Assembly: GCF_030646165.1 (NCBI RefSeq)
Contig: NZ_JAUTDO010000007.1
Span: forward strand, 248,001 to 312,000
Length of the DNA stretch: 64,000 nucleotides
Origin: Conexibacter sp. CPCC 206217
GTDB taxonomy: Bacteria > Actinomycetota > Thermoleophilia > Solirubrobacterales > Solirubrobacteraceae
Direction of reading: 5' to 3'
Shown piece after piece: positions 31,776 to 40,151 of the stretch. The notes below the pieces were generated by a model. That model was not told where the DNA came from. It was given only the letters and a program-made list of their open reading frames with translations, and ran no database searches. Numbering within the stretch: the stretch's first letter is position 1; each line of letters begins with the position of its first letter. A program made the position numbers and the translations under genes.

Positions 31776-32813
31776 GTGCGCAGTCGAAGATTCATCATCG
31801 TGGCCGGGCTTGTCGGCGTCCTGCTGGTCGGGGCTGTCGGTGCCTACGCCTACGACCACAGCAGGCGCGAGACGATCGCCGACGGCCTCGTCGTCGGCGG
31901 GGTGCCGCTCGGCGGCCTGAAGCCCGACGCGGCGCGCGCGAAGCTGCAGCAGCAACTGCGCAGCTCGCTCTCGAGACCCGTCGTGGTGACCTACGACAGA
32001 CAGCGGTTCGCGCTGTCGCCGCGCGTCGCGCACGTCCGCGCGCGCTATGACGCGATGATCGACGAGGCGGTGTCGCGCAGCCGCGAGGGCTCGATCTTCG
32101 CGCGCGTCGGCCGCGGCGTCACCGGCGGCGGCGTCGACGAGCACCTGCGCGCGCGGGTCGTCTACGACCGCCGCGCGGTCGACCGCTTCGTCGACGGCGT
32201 CGCCACACGACTCGACCGGCCGCCGAGAGACGCGACGATCAGCTTCTCCGGCAGCTCGCTCGGAGCGGTCGAGGGCCAGCCCGGCGTGACCGTCGACACG
32301 CGCCGGCTGCGACGCGCCGTCGCGCGCGAACTGCGCTCCGTCAGCGGCGACCGCACGGTCGTGGCCAGAGCGAGCAGCGTCAGACCGAAGGTCGAGACGG
32401 CCGCGCTGGCGAAGAGATATCCGACCGTCGTGACAGTCGATCGCGCCAACTTCAAGCTCTACCTCTGGAAGGGTCTGAGAGTCGCGAAGGAGTACGTCGT
32501 GGCGATCGGGCAGATCGGGCTCGACACGCCGGCGGGCCTCTACGCGATCCAGAACAAGGCCGTCGACCCGGTCTGGAGCGTGCCCAACAGCGCGTGGGCA
32601 GGGGACCTGGCGGGCACTGTCGTCCCGCCAGGACCGTCAAATCCGATCAAGGCGCGTTGGATGGGCATATTCGACGGCGCCGGCATACACGGCACCGACG
32701 CCGACTATTCACTGGGAACCGCTGCATCGCACGGCTGCGTGCGGATGGCGATCCCCGACGTGATCGAGCTGTACGACCAAGTCCCGGTCGGGACGCCGAT
32801 CTACATCGCCTGA
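31776..32813 (+). CDS. L,D-transpeptidase (YkuD) with peptidoglycan-binding-type N-terminal domain
   Basis: L,D-transpeptidases make 3-3 crosslinks in peptidoglycan outside the membrane. The 345-residue protein has an N-terminal membrane anchor (residues 6-25), a central region with the GLVVGGVPLGGLKPDAARAK pattern of VanW-linked binding domains, and a C-terminal YkuD domain. The catalytic His and Cys are in IHGTDADYSLGTAASHGCVR. I chose the GTG at 31776 because GGGAG precedes it by 5 nt; a TTG at 31704 would lengthen the cytoplasmic tail by 24 residues. Confidence 0.88.
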   Translation: MRSRRFIIVAGLVGVLLVGAVGAYAYDHSRRETIADGLVVGGVPLGGLKPDAARAKLQQQLRSSLSRPVVVTYDRQRFALSPRVAHVRARYDAMIDEAVSRSREGSIFARVGRGVTGGGVDEHLRARVVYDRRAVDRFVDGVATRLDRPPRDATISFSGSSLGAVEGQPGVTVDTRRLRRAVARELRSVSGDRTVVARASSVRPKVETAALAKRYPTVVTVDRANFKLYLWKGLRVAKEYVVAIGQIGLDTPAGLYAIQNKAVDPVWSVPNSAWAGDLAGTVVPPGPSNPIKARWMGIFDGAGIHGTDADYSLGTAASHGCVRMAIPDVIELYDQVPVGTPIYIA

Positions 32814-33103
32814 GCTGATCCGTTGACCGGCCCGCTGCGCAGCTCATCCACAGAGATTTCTTCCCAACCTTGGTTCAGCAAAGAGGCATGATGGTCGCTG
32901 TGGCGAATAGCGAGAGCGCCGATGAAGATCCCACGCGTTTGTTTCCGCATGACCGCATACCACAGAGTCGTCGCATCATCCGTACCCTGGATGCGAAACC
33001 ATGGGCGTTGCGGTCCGTCGATCTCGCTTGCGAGCCCGGCCTCCAGCAGCTGTCTACCGGTGGCGATCTGACCAGTGTCGGTGTCGATGAAAAACAGAGC
33101 CAT
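32801..33103 (-). CDS. Small hypothetical protein, lower GC than its neighbours
   Basis: The 100-residue product (MALFFIDTDTGQIATGRQLL, later WYAVMRKQTRGIFIGALAI) has a normal globular composition with no membrane segment. It was not recognised. Base composition is visibly less GC-rich than in flanking genes, suggesting more recent acquisition or relaxed selection. The ATG at 33103 is backed by TAGGCT ending 8 nt upstream, which argues that it is a real gene. Its 3' end overlaps the transpeptidase gene by 13 bp, and its start codon overlaps that of xerC in opposite orientation. Confidence 0.6.
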   Translation of the reverse strand: MALFFIDTDTGQIATGRQLLEAGLASEIDGPQRPWFRIQGTDDATTLWYAVMRKQTRGIFIGALAIRHSDHHASLLNQGWEEISVDELRSGPVNGSAQAM

Positions 33104-34031
33104 GATCACGCAGCCTAGCGTTGCGGTGATCAGCGACGGCTGGCGCCAGGCCCTGCTGCTGCAGGAGCAGGACCTCCGCCGTCGCGGGGCCGCGGAGAAG
33201 ACGCGCCGCGCCTACGCGATCGACAGCTCCCAGTTCGTCGATTGGGCCGACAGCCACCGGATCGCCCCGGACGAGGTCACGCCGCGCGCGCTGCGCCGCT
33301 ACGCCGCCGGGCTGACCGCCGACGGCCAGGCGCCGACGACGGTCGCGCGCAAGCTCGCCTCGCTGCGCTCGCTCTTCCGCACGCTCGTGGAGCACGGCGA
33401 GCTGCAGCAGAACCCGGCCGACCTGCTGTCGGCGCCGCGCAAGGCGTCGCGCCTGCCGCACGTGCTGAAGCCGGCCGAGGTCGCCAGACTGCTCGACCGC
33501 ATCCCCGCCGACACGGCCCTCTCGCTGCGCGACCGCGCGCTGTTCGAGGTGGCGTACGCGTCCGGCCTGCGCGCCGAGGAGCTGGTCAACCTCGACGTCG
33601 GCTCGATCGAGTTCGACGAGGAGCGCGTCCGCGTCGAGGGCAAGGGCTCCAAGACGCGCTTCGTCCCGGCCGGCGAGCCCGCGCTGCGCGCGATCGCCCG
33701 TTACCTGGAGAAGTCCCGGCCCGCGCTCGCGACGGCCGAGACGGACCACGCGCTCTTCCTCTCCAAGTCCGGACGGCGCCTGTCGACCTCCGACGTGCGC
33801 CGGCGGCTGCGCGTCTGGGCACGGCAGGCAGCCGGCGTCTCGACGGCCGGCGGAGTCTCTCCGCACGCGCTCCGGCATTCCTTTGCCACTCACCTCCTGG
33901 ACAACGGGGCGGACCTGCGGTCGATCCAAGAACTGCTCGGACATGCGAGCATCTCTACGACACAGGTCTACACTCGGGTAGAGTCCGCGAAGCTGAGGTC
34001 GGCATACGCCAACAGCCATCCTCGGGCGTAG
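33102..34031 (+). CDS. Tyrosine recombinase XerC/XerD
   Basis: The 309-residue protein is a core-type tyrosine recombinase that resolves chromosome dimers at dif. The N-terminal SAM-like domain (TRRAYAIDSSQFVDWADSHR) is followed by the catalytic domain with Arg in ASGLRAEELVNL near residue 156, Lys in EGKGSKTRFVP, His-x-x-Arg in HALRHSFATHLLDNGADLRS near 254, His in GHASISTTQVYT and the Tyr nucleophile near 290. The ATG at 33102 is chosen; in-frame starts at 33075 and 33087 are possible. It is followed in frame by the sigma factor gene, an association seen in actinobacteria. Confidence 0.9.
   Translation: MITQPSVAVISDGWRQALLLQEQDLRRRGAAEKTRRAYAIDSSQFVDWADSHRIAPDEVTPRALRRYAAGLTADGQAPTTVARKLASLRSLFRTLVEHGELQQNPADLLSAPRKASRLPHVLKPAEVARLLDRIPADTALSLRDRALFEVAYASGLRAEELVNLDVGSIEFDEERVRVEGKGSKTRFVPAGEPALRAIARYLEKSRPALATAETDHALFLSKSGRRLSTSDVRRRLRVWARQAAGVSTAGGVSPHALRHSFATHLLDNGADLRSIQELLGHASISTTQVYTRVESAKLRSAYANSHPRA
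33112..33117 (-). promoter_or_regulatory. Leaderless-type -10 TAGGCT
   Basis: On the minus strand TAGGCT ends 8 nt before the ATG at 33103. Confidence 0.45.
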
Positions 34032-34046
34032 GACGAGGGGGCGGCG

Positions 34047-34838
34047 CTGGAAACAAACGTTAAAGCGATCGAGCTCAAGGATCTCTGGCGCCGCTACAAA
34101 GCGAGCGGCGACGGACGTGCCCGAGAGCGACTGGTCGTGGCCTATTCGCCATTGGTGAAGTACGTCGCGGGCCGCATGGCCTCCGGCCTGCCCGCGCATG
34201 TCGAAGAGGCAGATCTCATCTCCTATGGACTGATCGGCCTGATCTCGGCGATCGAGCGTTTCGACCTCGGCCGCGAAATCAAGTTCGAGACGTACGCGAT
34301 CCCCCGCATCCGCGGCGCGATCATCGACGAGCTGCGCTCGCTCGACTGGGTTCCCCGGTCGGTGCGCGCGCGTGCCCGTGAGATCGAGCGCGCCAACGCG
34401 AAGCTGGAGCACAGACTCCAGCGCGCGCCGACGGATGAGGAGATGGCGCGCGAGCTCGACATGACGATGGACGAATTCCAGGACGCGCTGATCCAGATCT
34501 CGAACTCGACGATCGCGGCGTTGGACGAGCTGTGGACCGTGTCGGACGCCAGCGGCGACCAGATATCGCTGCTCGACACGTTGCACGACCCGGACGCGCC
34601 CGATCCCGAGAAGATCGTCGACGCGAGCGAGCTGAAGGACCGCGTGGCGGATGCGATCGCGCGCCTGCCCGAGCGGGAGAAGCTCGTGATCGCGCTCTAC
34701 TACTACGAGAACCTGACGTTGCGCGAGATCGGCGAGGTGCTCGGCGTGACCGAGTCCCGCATCTCGCAGCTGCACACGAAGGCCGTGCTGCGGCTGCGTT
34801 CGCGGCTGCAGAGCGAAGACGCCGAAGCCGGCGTCTGA
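34047..34838 (+). CDS. whiG: FliA/WhiG-type RNA polymerase sigma factor, probable CTG start
   Basis: The sigma-28-like protein has region 1.2/2.1 LWRRYKASGDGRARERLVVA, then AYSPLVKYVAGRMASGLP, region 2 GLIGLISAIERFDLGREIKF, region 3 IIDELRSLDWVPRSVRARAR and a region 4 helix-turn-helix LTLREIGEVLGVTESRISQL. The conserved N-terminus extends upstream of the first GTG (34137), yet no ATG, GTG or TTG exists between the xerC stop and that point. CTG at 34047, preceded by GAGGGGG (34035-34041), gives 263 residues. FliA-type factors drive flagellar genes and WhiG drives sporulation genes; which applies here is unknown. Confidence 0.87.
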   Translation: METNVKAIELKDLWRRYKASGDGRARERLVVAYSPLVKYVAGRMASGLPAHVEEADLISYGLIGLISAIERFDLGREIKFETYAIPRIRGAIIDELRSLDWVPRSVRARAREIERANAKLEHRLQRAPTDEEMARELDMTMDEFQDALIQISNSTIAALDELWTVSDASGDQISLLDTLHDPDAPDPEKIVDASELKDRVADAIARLPEREKLVIALYYYENLTLREIGEVLGVTESRISQLHTKAVLRLRSRLQSEDAEAGV

Positions 34839-34860
34839 AACCTGGCGTGACTGCATGCGA

Positions 34861-34884
34861 ACCAGCCCCTTGGCGGGGGCTGGT
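34861..34884 (+). terminator. Hairpin terminator after whiG
   Basis: ACCAGCCCC (34861-34869) and GGGGCTGGT (34876-34884) form a perfect 9-bp stem with a 6-nt loop, 22 nt after the whiG stop. There is no T-run. Confidence 0.6.
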
Positions 34885-34928
34885 CCGCAGATGTATGGTC
34901 GGATCACTTCGAGCAGAGGAGATCGGGC

Positions 34929-37001
34929 ATGCACAAGTCCGCCGGCAGGATCCGGAACGTCGCCCTCGTCGGTCACCGCGGTAGCGGCAAGACGTCTCTG
35001 CACGAAGCGCTGCTGTACACCGCCGGCGCGGTCAGCCGGCTCGGCAGGGTCCCCGACGGGACGACGTTCTCCGACGCCGATCCGGACGAGAAGGCGCGCC
35101 AGATGTCGATCTCCGCGACGCTGGCGTCGTTTCAGTGGCAGGACCGCAAGGTCAACCTGATCGACACGCCGGGGGAGCCGAGCTTCGTCGCGGACGCGCT
35201 CGGCTCGCTGCGCGTCTGCGAGTCGGCGATCTTCGTCGTCAACGCGGTGATGGGCGTCGAAGTCACGACGACGCGGCTGTGGCAGCGCGCGGCCGAGCTG
35301 GACCTCGCGCGCCTGGTCTTCGTCAACATGCTCGACCGCGAACGGGCTGACTTCTTCCGCACGCTCGAATCGCTGAAGACGGCCTTCGGCCCGCACGTCG
35401 TCGCGACCGAGATCCCGATCGGGCGCGAGCACGAGGTCTCCGGCGTGATCGACCTCGTCGACATGAAGGCGTACGCCTACGACGGCGACGGCCGCGAGAA
35501 CTGCCGCGAGGTCGCGATCCCCGACGCGCTCGCCGACGAGGCGCAGGCGTACCGCGAGAGACTGATGGACGAGGTCGCGGAGAACTCCGACACGCTGATG
35601 GAGCGCTACCTCGAGGGCGAGGAGATCTCCCACGCCGAGATCGTCGCCGCGCTCGAGGAGGGGACCAACCACGGCGCCCTGTTCCCGGTCACGTGCGGCG
35701 TCGCGACGCGCAACCTGGCGACCAACCGGCTGCTGGACGCGATCGTCGAGGACCTGCCGTCGCCACAGAAGCACGGCGGCCTGCAGGTCGCCGGGATGAC
35801 GCTGGAGGCGGTCGAGGACGCCGACATCTACGCCTACGTCTTCAAGACGCGCGCCGACCCGTTCGCGGGGCGGATCAACCTCTTCCGCGTCTACCAGGGC
35901 GTGATCGCGCACGACAGCCACCTGCTCAACACGCGCGCCCACTGCAAGGAGCGGATCGGGCAGCTGCTCGCGTTCGGCGGCAGAGAGACCGCGCACGTGG
36001 ACGAGTTCGGGCCGGGCGACATCGGCGCGGTCGCGAAGCTGAAGGAGACGCGCGCGGGCGACTGGCTGGCGGAGCGCGACGAGCCGATCTCGATGCCGTC
36101 GATCCCGCTGCCGGCGCCGGTGATGGCGTTCGCGATCGAGCCGAAGACGAAGGGCGACGAGGACAAGGTCTTCACGGCGCTGCGGCGGCTGCAGGAGGAG
36201 GATCCGACGATCGACCTGCACCGCGACGCGCAGACCGGCGAGCAGATCGTCGCGGGGCTGTCGCAGATCCACGTCGAGGTGGTCGTCGCGCGACTGCGCG
36301 AGCGCTTCGGCGCCGAGGTGATGCTGAAGCCGCCGCGGGTGCCGTACCAGGAGACGATCCGCGCGCAGGCGAAGGCGCACGGCCGTCACAAGAAGCAGAG
36401 CGGCGGCCGCGGCCAGTTCGGCGACTGCAGAATCGAGGTCGAGCCGCTGCAGCCGGGGGAGGGCTTCGAGTTCGTCAACGCGATCAGAGGCGGCGCGATC
36501 CCCGGCGGCTTCATCCCGGCGGTCGAGAAGGGCTGCCTGGAGGCGATGGAGCACGGCGCCGTCGCCGGCTACCCGGTCAAGGACGTGCGCGTGCGGCTGG
36601 TCGACGGCTCCTACCACTCGGTCGACTCCTCCGAGATGGCCTTCAAGGTCGCCGGCGCGCATGCGATGAGAGACGCGCTGGAGCACGCGCGGCCCGTCCT
36701 GCTGGAGCCGATCATGCTCGTCACGGTGACGGCGCCGGAGGAGTCGGTCGGCGACGTGATCGGCGATCTCAACGGCCGCCGCGGGCGGCCGCTGGGAATG
36801 GGCCCGAGCGGCGGGATGACCGAGGTCAGAGCCGAGGTGCCGATGGCTGAGCTGCTCGCCTACGCGCCAGATCTGCGCGCGATCACGGGCGGTCAGGGCG
36901 AATTCGCGATGGAGTTCCTGCGCTACGAGGAACTGCCCCCGCACCTCGCCGGCAGAGTCGTCGAGCAGGTCCGGGAGGAGGCCGGGGCGCTGCGGACGTA
37001 G
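34929..37001 (+). CDS. Elongation factor G-like GTPase (EF-G paralogue)
   Basis: The 690-residue protein has the domain order of EF-G. The GTPase domain has G1 VGHRGSGKTSLHEALLYTAG near residue 15, G3 NLIDTPGEPSF near 76 and G4 FVNMLDRERADF near 135, where NMLD replaces the usual NKxD. Domains II-V follow, including GRGQFGDCRIEVEPLQPGEG. It resembles the second, non-essential EF-G-like protein of mycobacteria rather than the canonical factor encoded by the str operon. GAGGAG lies 7-8 nt before the ATG. Its exact role in translation is unknown. Confidence 0.87.
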   Translation: MHKSAGRIRNVALVGHRGSGKTSLHEALLYTAGAVSRLGRVPDGTTFSDADPDEKARQMSISATLASFQWQDRKVNLIDTPGEPSFVADALGSLRVCESAIFVVNAVMGVEVTTTRLWQRAAELDLARLVFVNMLDRERADFFRTLESLKTAFGPHVVATEIPIGREHEVSGVIDLVDMKAYAYDGDGRENCREVAIPDALADEAQAYRERLMDEVAENSDTLMERYLEGEEISHAEIVAALEEGTNHGALFPVTCGVATRNLATNRLLDAIVEDLPSPQKHGGLQVAGMTLEAVEDADIYAYVFKTRADPFAGRINLFRVYQGVIAHDSHLLNTRAHCKERIGQLLAFGGRETAHVDEFGPGDIGAVAKLKETRAGDWLAERDEPISMPSIPLPAPVMAFAIEPKTKGDEDKVFTALRRLQEEDPTIDLHRDAQTGEQIVAGLSQIHVEVVVARLRERFGAEVMLKPPRVPYQETIRAQAKAHGRHKKQSGGRGQFGDCRIEVEPLQPGEGFEFVNAIRGGAIPGGFIPAVEKGCLEAMEHGAVAGYPVKDVRVRLVDGSYHSVDSSEMAFKVAGAHAMRDALEHARPVLLEPIMLVTVTAPEESVGDVIGDLNGRRGRPLGMGPSGGMTEVRAEVPMAELLAYAPDLRAITGGQGEFAMEFLRYEELPPHLAGRVVEQVREEAGALRT

Positions 37002-37023
37002 TCGCGGGCGGGCCGGGTGTTGG

Positions 37024-37029
37024 TACGCT
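37024..37029 (+). promoter_or_regulatory. Leaderless-type -10 TACGCT
   Basis: TACGCT ends 9 nt before the ATG at 37039. Confidence 0.5.
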
Positions 37030-37038
37030 CGGCGACTC

Positions 37039-37737
37039 ATGGCGACGAAGGACATTCGAACGACGCAGGCGCATGTCACCTGCGACGTTTGCGGTCGGAC
37101 GCTCCTGCGGGGCGAGAATTCCGAGACATATCTGGTCGGCGGCACGCGGCGCGAGGTCTGCGAGCTGTGCCAGCCGCGTGCGCTGCACGAGGGCTGGGTG
37201 CGCGAGGGCGCGGCGCTGGAGGGCGGCACCCGCTCGGTGCCTGGCGAGCGGCGCCGCTCGTTCCTGAGCCGGCTCAAGCGGCCGCGCCAGGACGACGCGC
37301 AGCCGTCCAACGGCCACACGGCCGACGACCAGCGCGAGGCGCCGACCTCGCGCAGCACGCGCGCGCGCGTCGAGCGCGTCGAGCGGATGGAGCCGCAGCG
37401 GGAGCAGCGTCAGGTGCGCGCGGTGCCGACCAACGTCGAGCAGCGCACCGCGACCGCGATCGAGCGCTTCAACCACAGCGAGCACCCGCGCACGATCGCC
37501 GGCGTCGCCCGCTCGCTCGGCGCGCCGGTCGTCGTGGCGCGTGCGCTGGAGGAGCCCGCCAGCATGGTCACGATCGTCGTCTCGTGGGAGCTGTGCTGGT
37601 ACCGCTACGAGGTCGACCTCGACGGCGGCGCGGTGCGCACGGCCGGCCAGGGCTATGAGCTGGACGAGCTCGACGTCGCCGACCGCGTCGAAGCCAACGC
37701 CGTCGCGGACGAGTACGGTGCGCTCTCTCCGGCGTAG
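37039..37737 (+). CDS. Hypothetical protein with N-terminal zinc-ribbon-like cysteines
   Basis: The 232-residue protein has two CxxC pairs near its start (TCDVCGRTLLRGE and VCELCQPRAL), likely a zinc site. A long Arg/Glu/Gln-rich low-complexity middle follows (about residues 70-140). The C-terminal part (FNHSEHPRTIAGVARSLGAP, then MVTIVVSWELCWYRYEVDLD) looks folded. I do not recognise a family; it may be restricted to related actinobacteria. The start is supported by the upstream hexamer. Confidence 0.7.
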   Translation: MATKDIRTTQAHVTCDVCGRTLLRGENSETYLVGGTRREVCELCQPRALHEGWVREGAALEGGTRSVPGERRRSFLSRLKRPRQDDAQPSNGHTADDQREAPTSRSTRARVERVERMEPQREQRQVRAVPTNVEQRTATAIERFNHSEHPRTIAGVARSLGAPVVVARALEEPASMVTIVVSWELCWYRYEVDLDGGAVRTAGQGYELDELDVADRVEANAVADEYGALSPA

Positions 37738-37818
37738 CGCGTTGGCGCGTCGCCGCACCGCGTCCCCGTCGTGCTCTAGCATCCGCGAGACTTTGGTCGT
37801 CGAGACCGGCGAGGACCG

Positions 37819-38055
37819 TTGATCTACTGCGTAGTGCCGCAAGAGCTGGCTGACGAGCTCTTCGAAAAGCTGACGGCGTACTACGCCGACGACGACAACG
37901 TGACGGTGATCGTCGATCGCCGTAGAGGCGAACGCCGTGCGAGAGGCGCTGCCGGCGACGGCGAGCACGTCCGCACCGTGCGCGACCGCCGCAAGCGCTC
38001 CGCCGCCGAGCGGATCCCGCGCGCGCCGCTGGAGCCGATCGACGGGAGCGTGTGA
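37819..38055 (+). CDS. Small basic hypothetical protein
   Basis: The 78-residue protein begins IYCVVPQELADELFEKLTAY and has a basic centre VTVIVDRRRGERRARG, then RDRRKRSAAERIPRAP. It may bind nucleic acid, but no family is recognised. The TTG start has GAGGA just before it, and a TAGCAT hexamer lies 36 nt upstream. It overlaps the following RNase HI-like gene by 4 nt (GTGA), so the two products probably work together or are co-regulated. Confidence 0.6.
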   Translation: MIYCVVPQELADELFEKLTAYYADDDNVTVIVDRRRGERRARGAAGDGEHVRTVRDRRKRSAAERIPRAPLEPIDGSV

Positions 38056-38450
38056 AGGTCCTCGTCCACGTGGACGGCGGCGCTCGCGGCAACCCCGGGC
38101 CCGCAGCGGTCGGCGTGATCGTGGCGTCGCGGCTGGGTGAAGTGCTGGAGAGCCGTGCCGAGCCGATCGGCGAGGCGACCAACAACGTCGCGGAGTACCG
38201 CGCGCTGCTGCTCGGGCTCGAGCGCGCCAGAGCGCTGGGCGCGAACGAGGTCGAGCTCGTCGGCGACTCCGAGCTGGTCGTGCGGCAGGTCAACGGCGAG
38301 TACCGCGTCAAGAACCATGCGCTGAAGCCGTTGCACGCGGCCGTGATGGAGGCGCTCGCCGGCTTCGAGCGCTGGCAGCTGCGCCACGTCCCGCGCGAGC
38401 AGAACGCGGACGCCGACGCGCTCGTCAACGCAGCGCTCGACGACGCCTGA
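38052..38450 (+). CDS. Ribonuclease HI family protein
   Basis: The 132-residue protein has an RNase H fold of the short, reverse-transcriptase-like type common in actinobacteria. The acidic active site is visible: Asp in HVDGGARGNPGPAAVG near residue 8, Glu in NNVAEYRALLLGLE near 48, Asp in ELVGDSELVVRQVNGEY near 73, and the final Asp in NADADALVN near 121. It probably degrades RNA in RNA-DNA hybrids, complementing rnhB. Start is GTG, coupled to the upstream small gene. Confidence 0.87.
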   Translation: MKVLVHVDGGARGNPGPAAVGVIVASRLGEVLESRAEPIGEATNNVAEYRALLLGLERARALGANEVELVGDSELVVRQVNGEYRVKNHALKPLHAAVMEALAGFERWQLRHVPREQNADADALVNAALDDA

Positions 38451-38604
38451 GACGACCGCCGGGCGCTCGCGCGCACCGCTCGCCGTGCGCCGCTGGAATG
38501 TAGGGGTTATGACGCCCAGCCGCCCGTTTGCGCGGCGCATGGCCTGACCACGCCAGCGCGTGGGTATCCAGGACGTGCGCCGAACGCCAGAAAGGGGTTG
38601 GTCC

Positions 38605-39150
38605 ATGTCAGAGAAGTGCGAGCACGCGACCCATCAGACGATCCGCCTCAGCAAGGGCAAGCACGCCGCCCCGACCGAGGGCGCGTGTGTGATGGAGCTC
38701 GCGTCGATGCTCGCGGGCGAGCCGTTCAGCGACAGGCCAGCTTCGGCCTGTCCGGTCCTCGGCGGCTTCCTGCGGGCCTACAACGACCGCATCGACGACA
38801 GACGCAGGCAGGACCTCTACCGCTACGCGTCCGAGGTCGTCGAGACGCGCGGCAGCGCTGAGGTCGAGCGCGCGCGCGAGCGCCGCTGCCTGGAGTGGGC
38901 GGAGGAGCGCAAGCGCGAGCGCTCACGCCCGCTGCGCTGGGTCACGCGCGCCTCGCCGACGGTCGTCGACCGTCGGCTCGGGCTCGACGCGGCCGGCACC
39001 TACGCGGCCCGCTCGATCCGCCGCCACAACGACCGCACGCACGTGGCCGCGCTGGCGCTGATCGACGAGCTGCTGGCGATGGGCGAGAGCGGCGCGCGCG
39101 GGATCGGCGCACGCGACGGCGACACGGCCGCGCCCGCGACGACGGTCTGA
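38605..39150 (+). CDS. Hypothetical protein with conserved GACVMELASMLAGEPFSD block
   Basis: The 181-residue protein was not assigned a function. Residues about 25-63 (EGACVMELASMLAGEPFSDR, then CPVLGGFLRAYNDRIDDRRR) resemble a segment I recall from other actinobacterial hypotheticals that combine a Met-Glu pair with nearby cysteine and Asn-Asp. The remainder is Arg/Glu-rich and helical. AAAGGGG about 8 nt before the ATG is a clear ribosome binding site. It is monocistronic, between rnh and the Crp gene. Confidence 0.7.
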   Translation: MSEKCEHATHQTIRLSKGKHAAPTEGACVMELASMLAGEPFSDRPASACPVLGGFLRAYNDRIDDRRRQDLYRYASEVVETRGSAEVERARERRCLEWAEERKRERSRPLRWVTRASPTVVDRRLGLDAAGTYAARSIRRHNDRTHVAALALIDELLAMGESGARGIGARDGDTAAPATTV

Positions 39151-39204
39151 CGCCGAGCGCACGGCGGCGCCGTGGCCCGCAGCATGCGGGTCGCGCCGTC
39201 GTCG

Positions 39205-39255
39205 CGCGCGGGTCGTGCGGCCGGCGCGCGACGCGCGCGGGTCGTCCGGCCGGCG
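39205..39255. repeat. 22-bp direct repeat, two copies
   Basis: Two 22-bp copies (39205-39226 and 39234-39255) differ at one position and lie in the 136-bp GC-rich gap between convergent genes. No terminator with a T-run is evident there. Confidence 0.6.
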
Positions 39256-39286
39256 TCGGGCGCCGCGCCGGCGCCCGCGGCCGTTC

Positions 39287-40036
39287 TCAGGCCGCGACGT
39301 CGTTGGGCGCCAGCACGCTGAGGTCCTCGGGCGGGTCGCCGCTCAGCAGCCAGTGGCCGTCGTCGTCGCGGCGCAGCAGTTCCCGCTCGGACAGCGTCCC
39401 GAGCGCTGAGGTGACGGACGGGCGCTGCGCCCCGACGAGCAGCGCGAGCTGCCTGTGCGTCAACGGCAGCGGCACGAGGATGCCGTCGGAGGTGACCTTG
39501 CCGTAGCGGTCGGCGAGGTGCCAGAAGAACGCGAGCAGGCGGACGTCGACGCGTTTGAGGCTGTGGATGCTGACCATCACGGCGAGATCCTGCGCGCGCT
39601 CGTTGGCGCGCGCGACCAGCGCGGTGATCAGCGGCGGCCAGTGCGCGACGACGCGCAGGAAGTGCTGATCGAGCACCGCGACCCTCAGCGGCTCGATCAC
39701 CTGCCAATCGACTTCGTGGCGCATCGGCGCGTCGAGGCCGGTCTCGTCCCACGGGCGCAGGATCGTGCCCGGGCCGATCAGCTCGCCGCAGCGGGCCTCC
39801 GCGACGGTCACGTCGCGGATCAGCAGGCCGTCGAGCACGAGCAGGCCGAGCTCGACCTCGGGCAGCGGGTTCGCTTGCGGATCCCACGGCCCGGTGGGGA
39901 TCTCGGCGATCGCCGCGACCGCATGCTGGCGGCAGCGGGCACGGTCGGCCTCGCCGAGGACGCTGCGCAGACCGGCGTCGTGATCGAGCACATAGACGAA
40001 GCGGTCGCCTGAACGGGTTGTATCGCTGACACTCAT
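39287..40036 (-). CDS. Crp/Fnr family transcriptional regulator
   Basis: The 249-residue protein has an N-terminal cyclic-nucleotide-binding-like barrel (about 40-140, with LGLLVLDGLLIRDVTVAEAR and GPGTILRPWDE), a long dimer helix and a C-terminal winged helix. The recognition region is LTHRQLALLVGAQRPSVTSA near residue 188. The phosphate-binding RxS signature of cAMP-binding Crp is not evident, so the ligand is unknown. It lies downstream of the methyltransferase/IIRP frame on the same strand but is separated from it by a strong hairpin. Confidence 0.83.
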   Translation of the reverse strand: MSVSDTTRSGDRFVYVLDHDAGLRSVLGEADRARCRQHAVAAIAEIPTGPWDPQANPLPEVELGLLVLDGLLIRDVTVAEARCGELIGPGTILRPWDETGLDAPMRHEVDWQVIEPLRVAVLDQHFLRVVAHWPPLITALVARANERAQDLAVMVSIHSLKRVDVRLLAFFWHLADRYGKVTSDGILVPLPLTHRQLALLVGAQRPSVTSALGTLSERELLRRDDDGHWLLSGDPPEDLSVLAPNDVAA

Positions 40037-40102
40037 TCCGTCTCAGCAGTACCCGTTCCAGGCGAATCGCTCTCCCAGATTTGATTCTGGGCGCGGACGG
40101 CG

Positions 40103-40138
40103 GGGCGTCACCGGCTCCGAACGGGACCGGTGACGCCC
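40103..40138 (-). terminator. Strong hairpin downstream of the IIRP microprotein frame
   Basis: GGGCGTCACCGG (40103-40114) and CCGGTGACGCCC (40127-40138) form a perfect 12-bp stem with a 12-nt loop, 14 nt after the microprotein stop on the minus strand. There is no T-run, but the position fits transcription termination before the Crp gene. Confidence 0.65.
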
Positions 40139-40151
40139 GCCGCCGCGGGCA

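Noticed and set aside
33054..37358. A 1434-residue open frame on the minus strand
   Set aside because: It is the antisense shadow of xerC, whiG and the EF-G-like gene. Composition is dominated by Arg/Asp/Leu/Val as expected from reverse-reading GC-rich codons, and no family motif appears.
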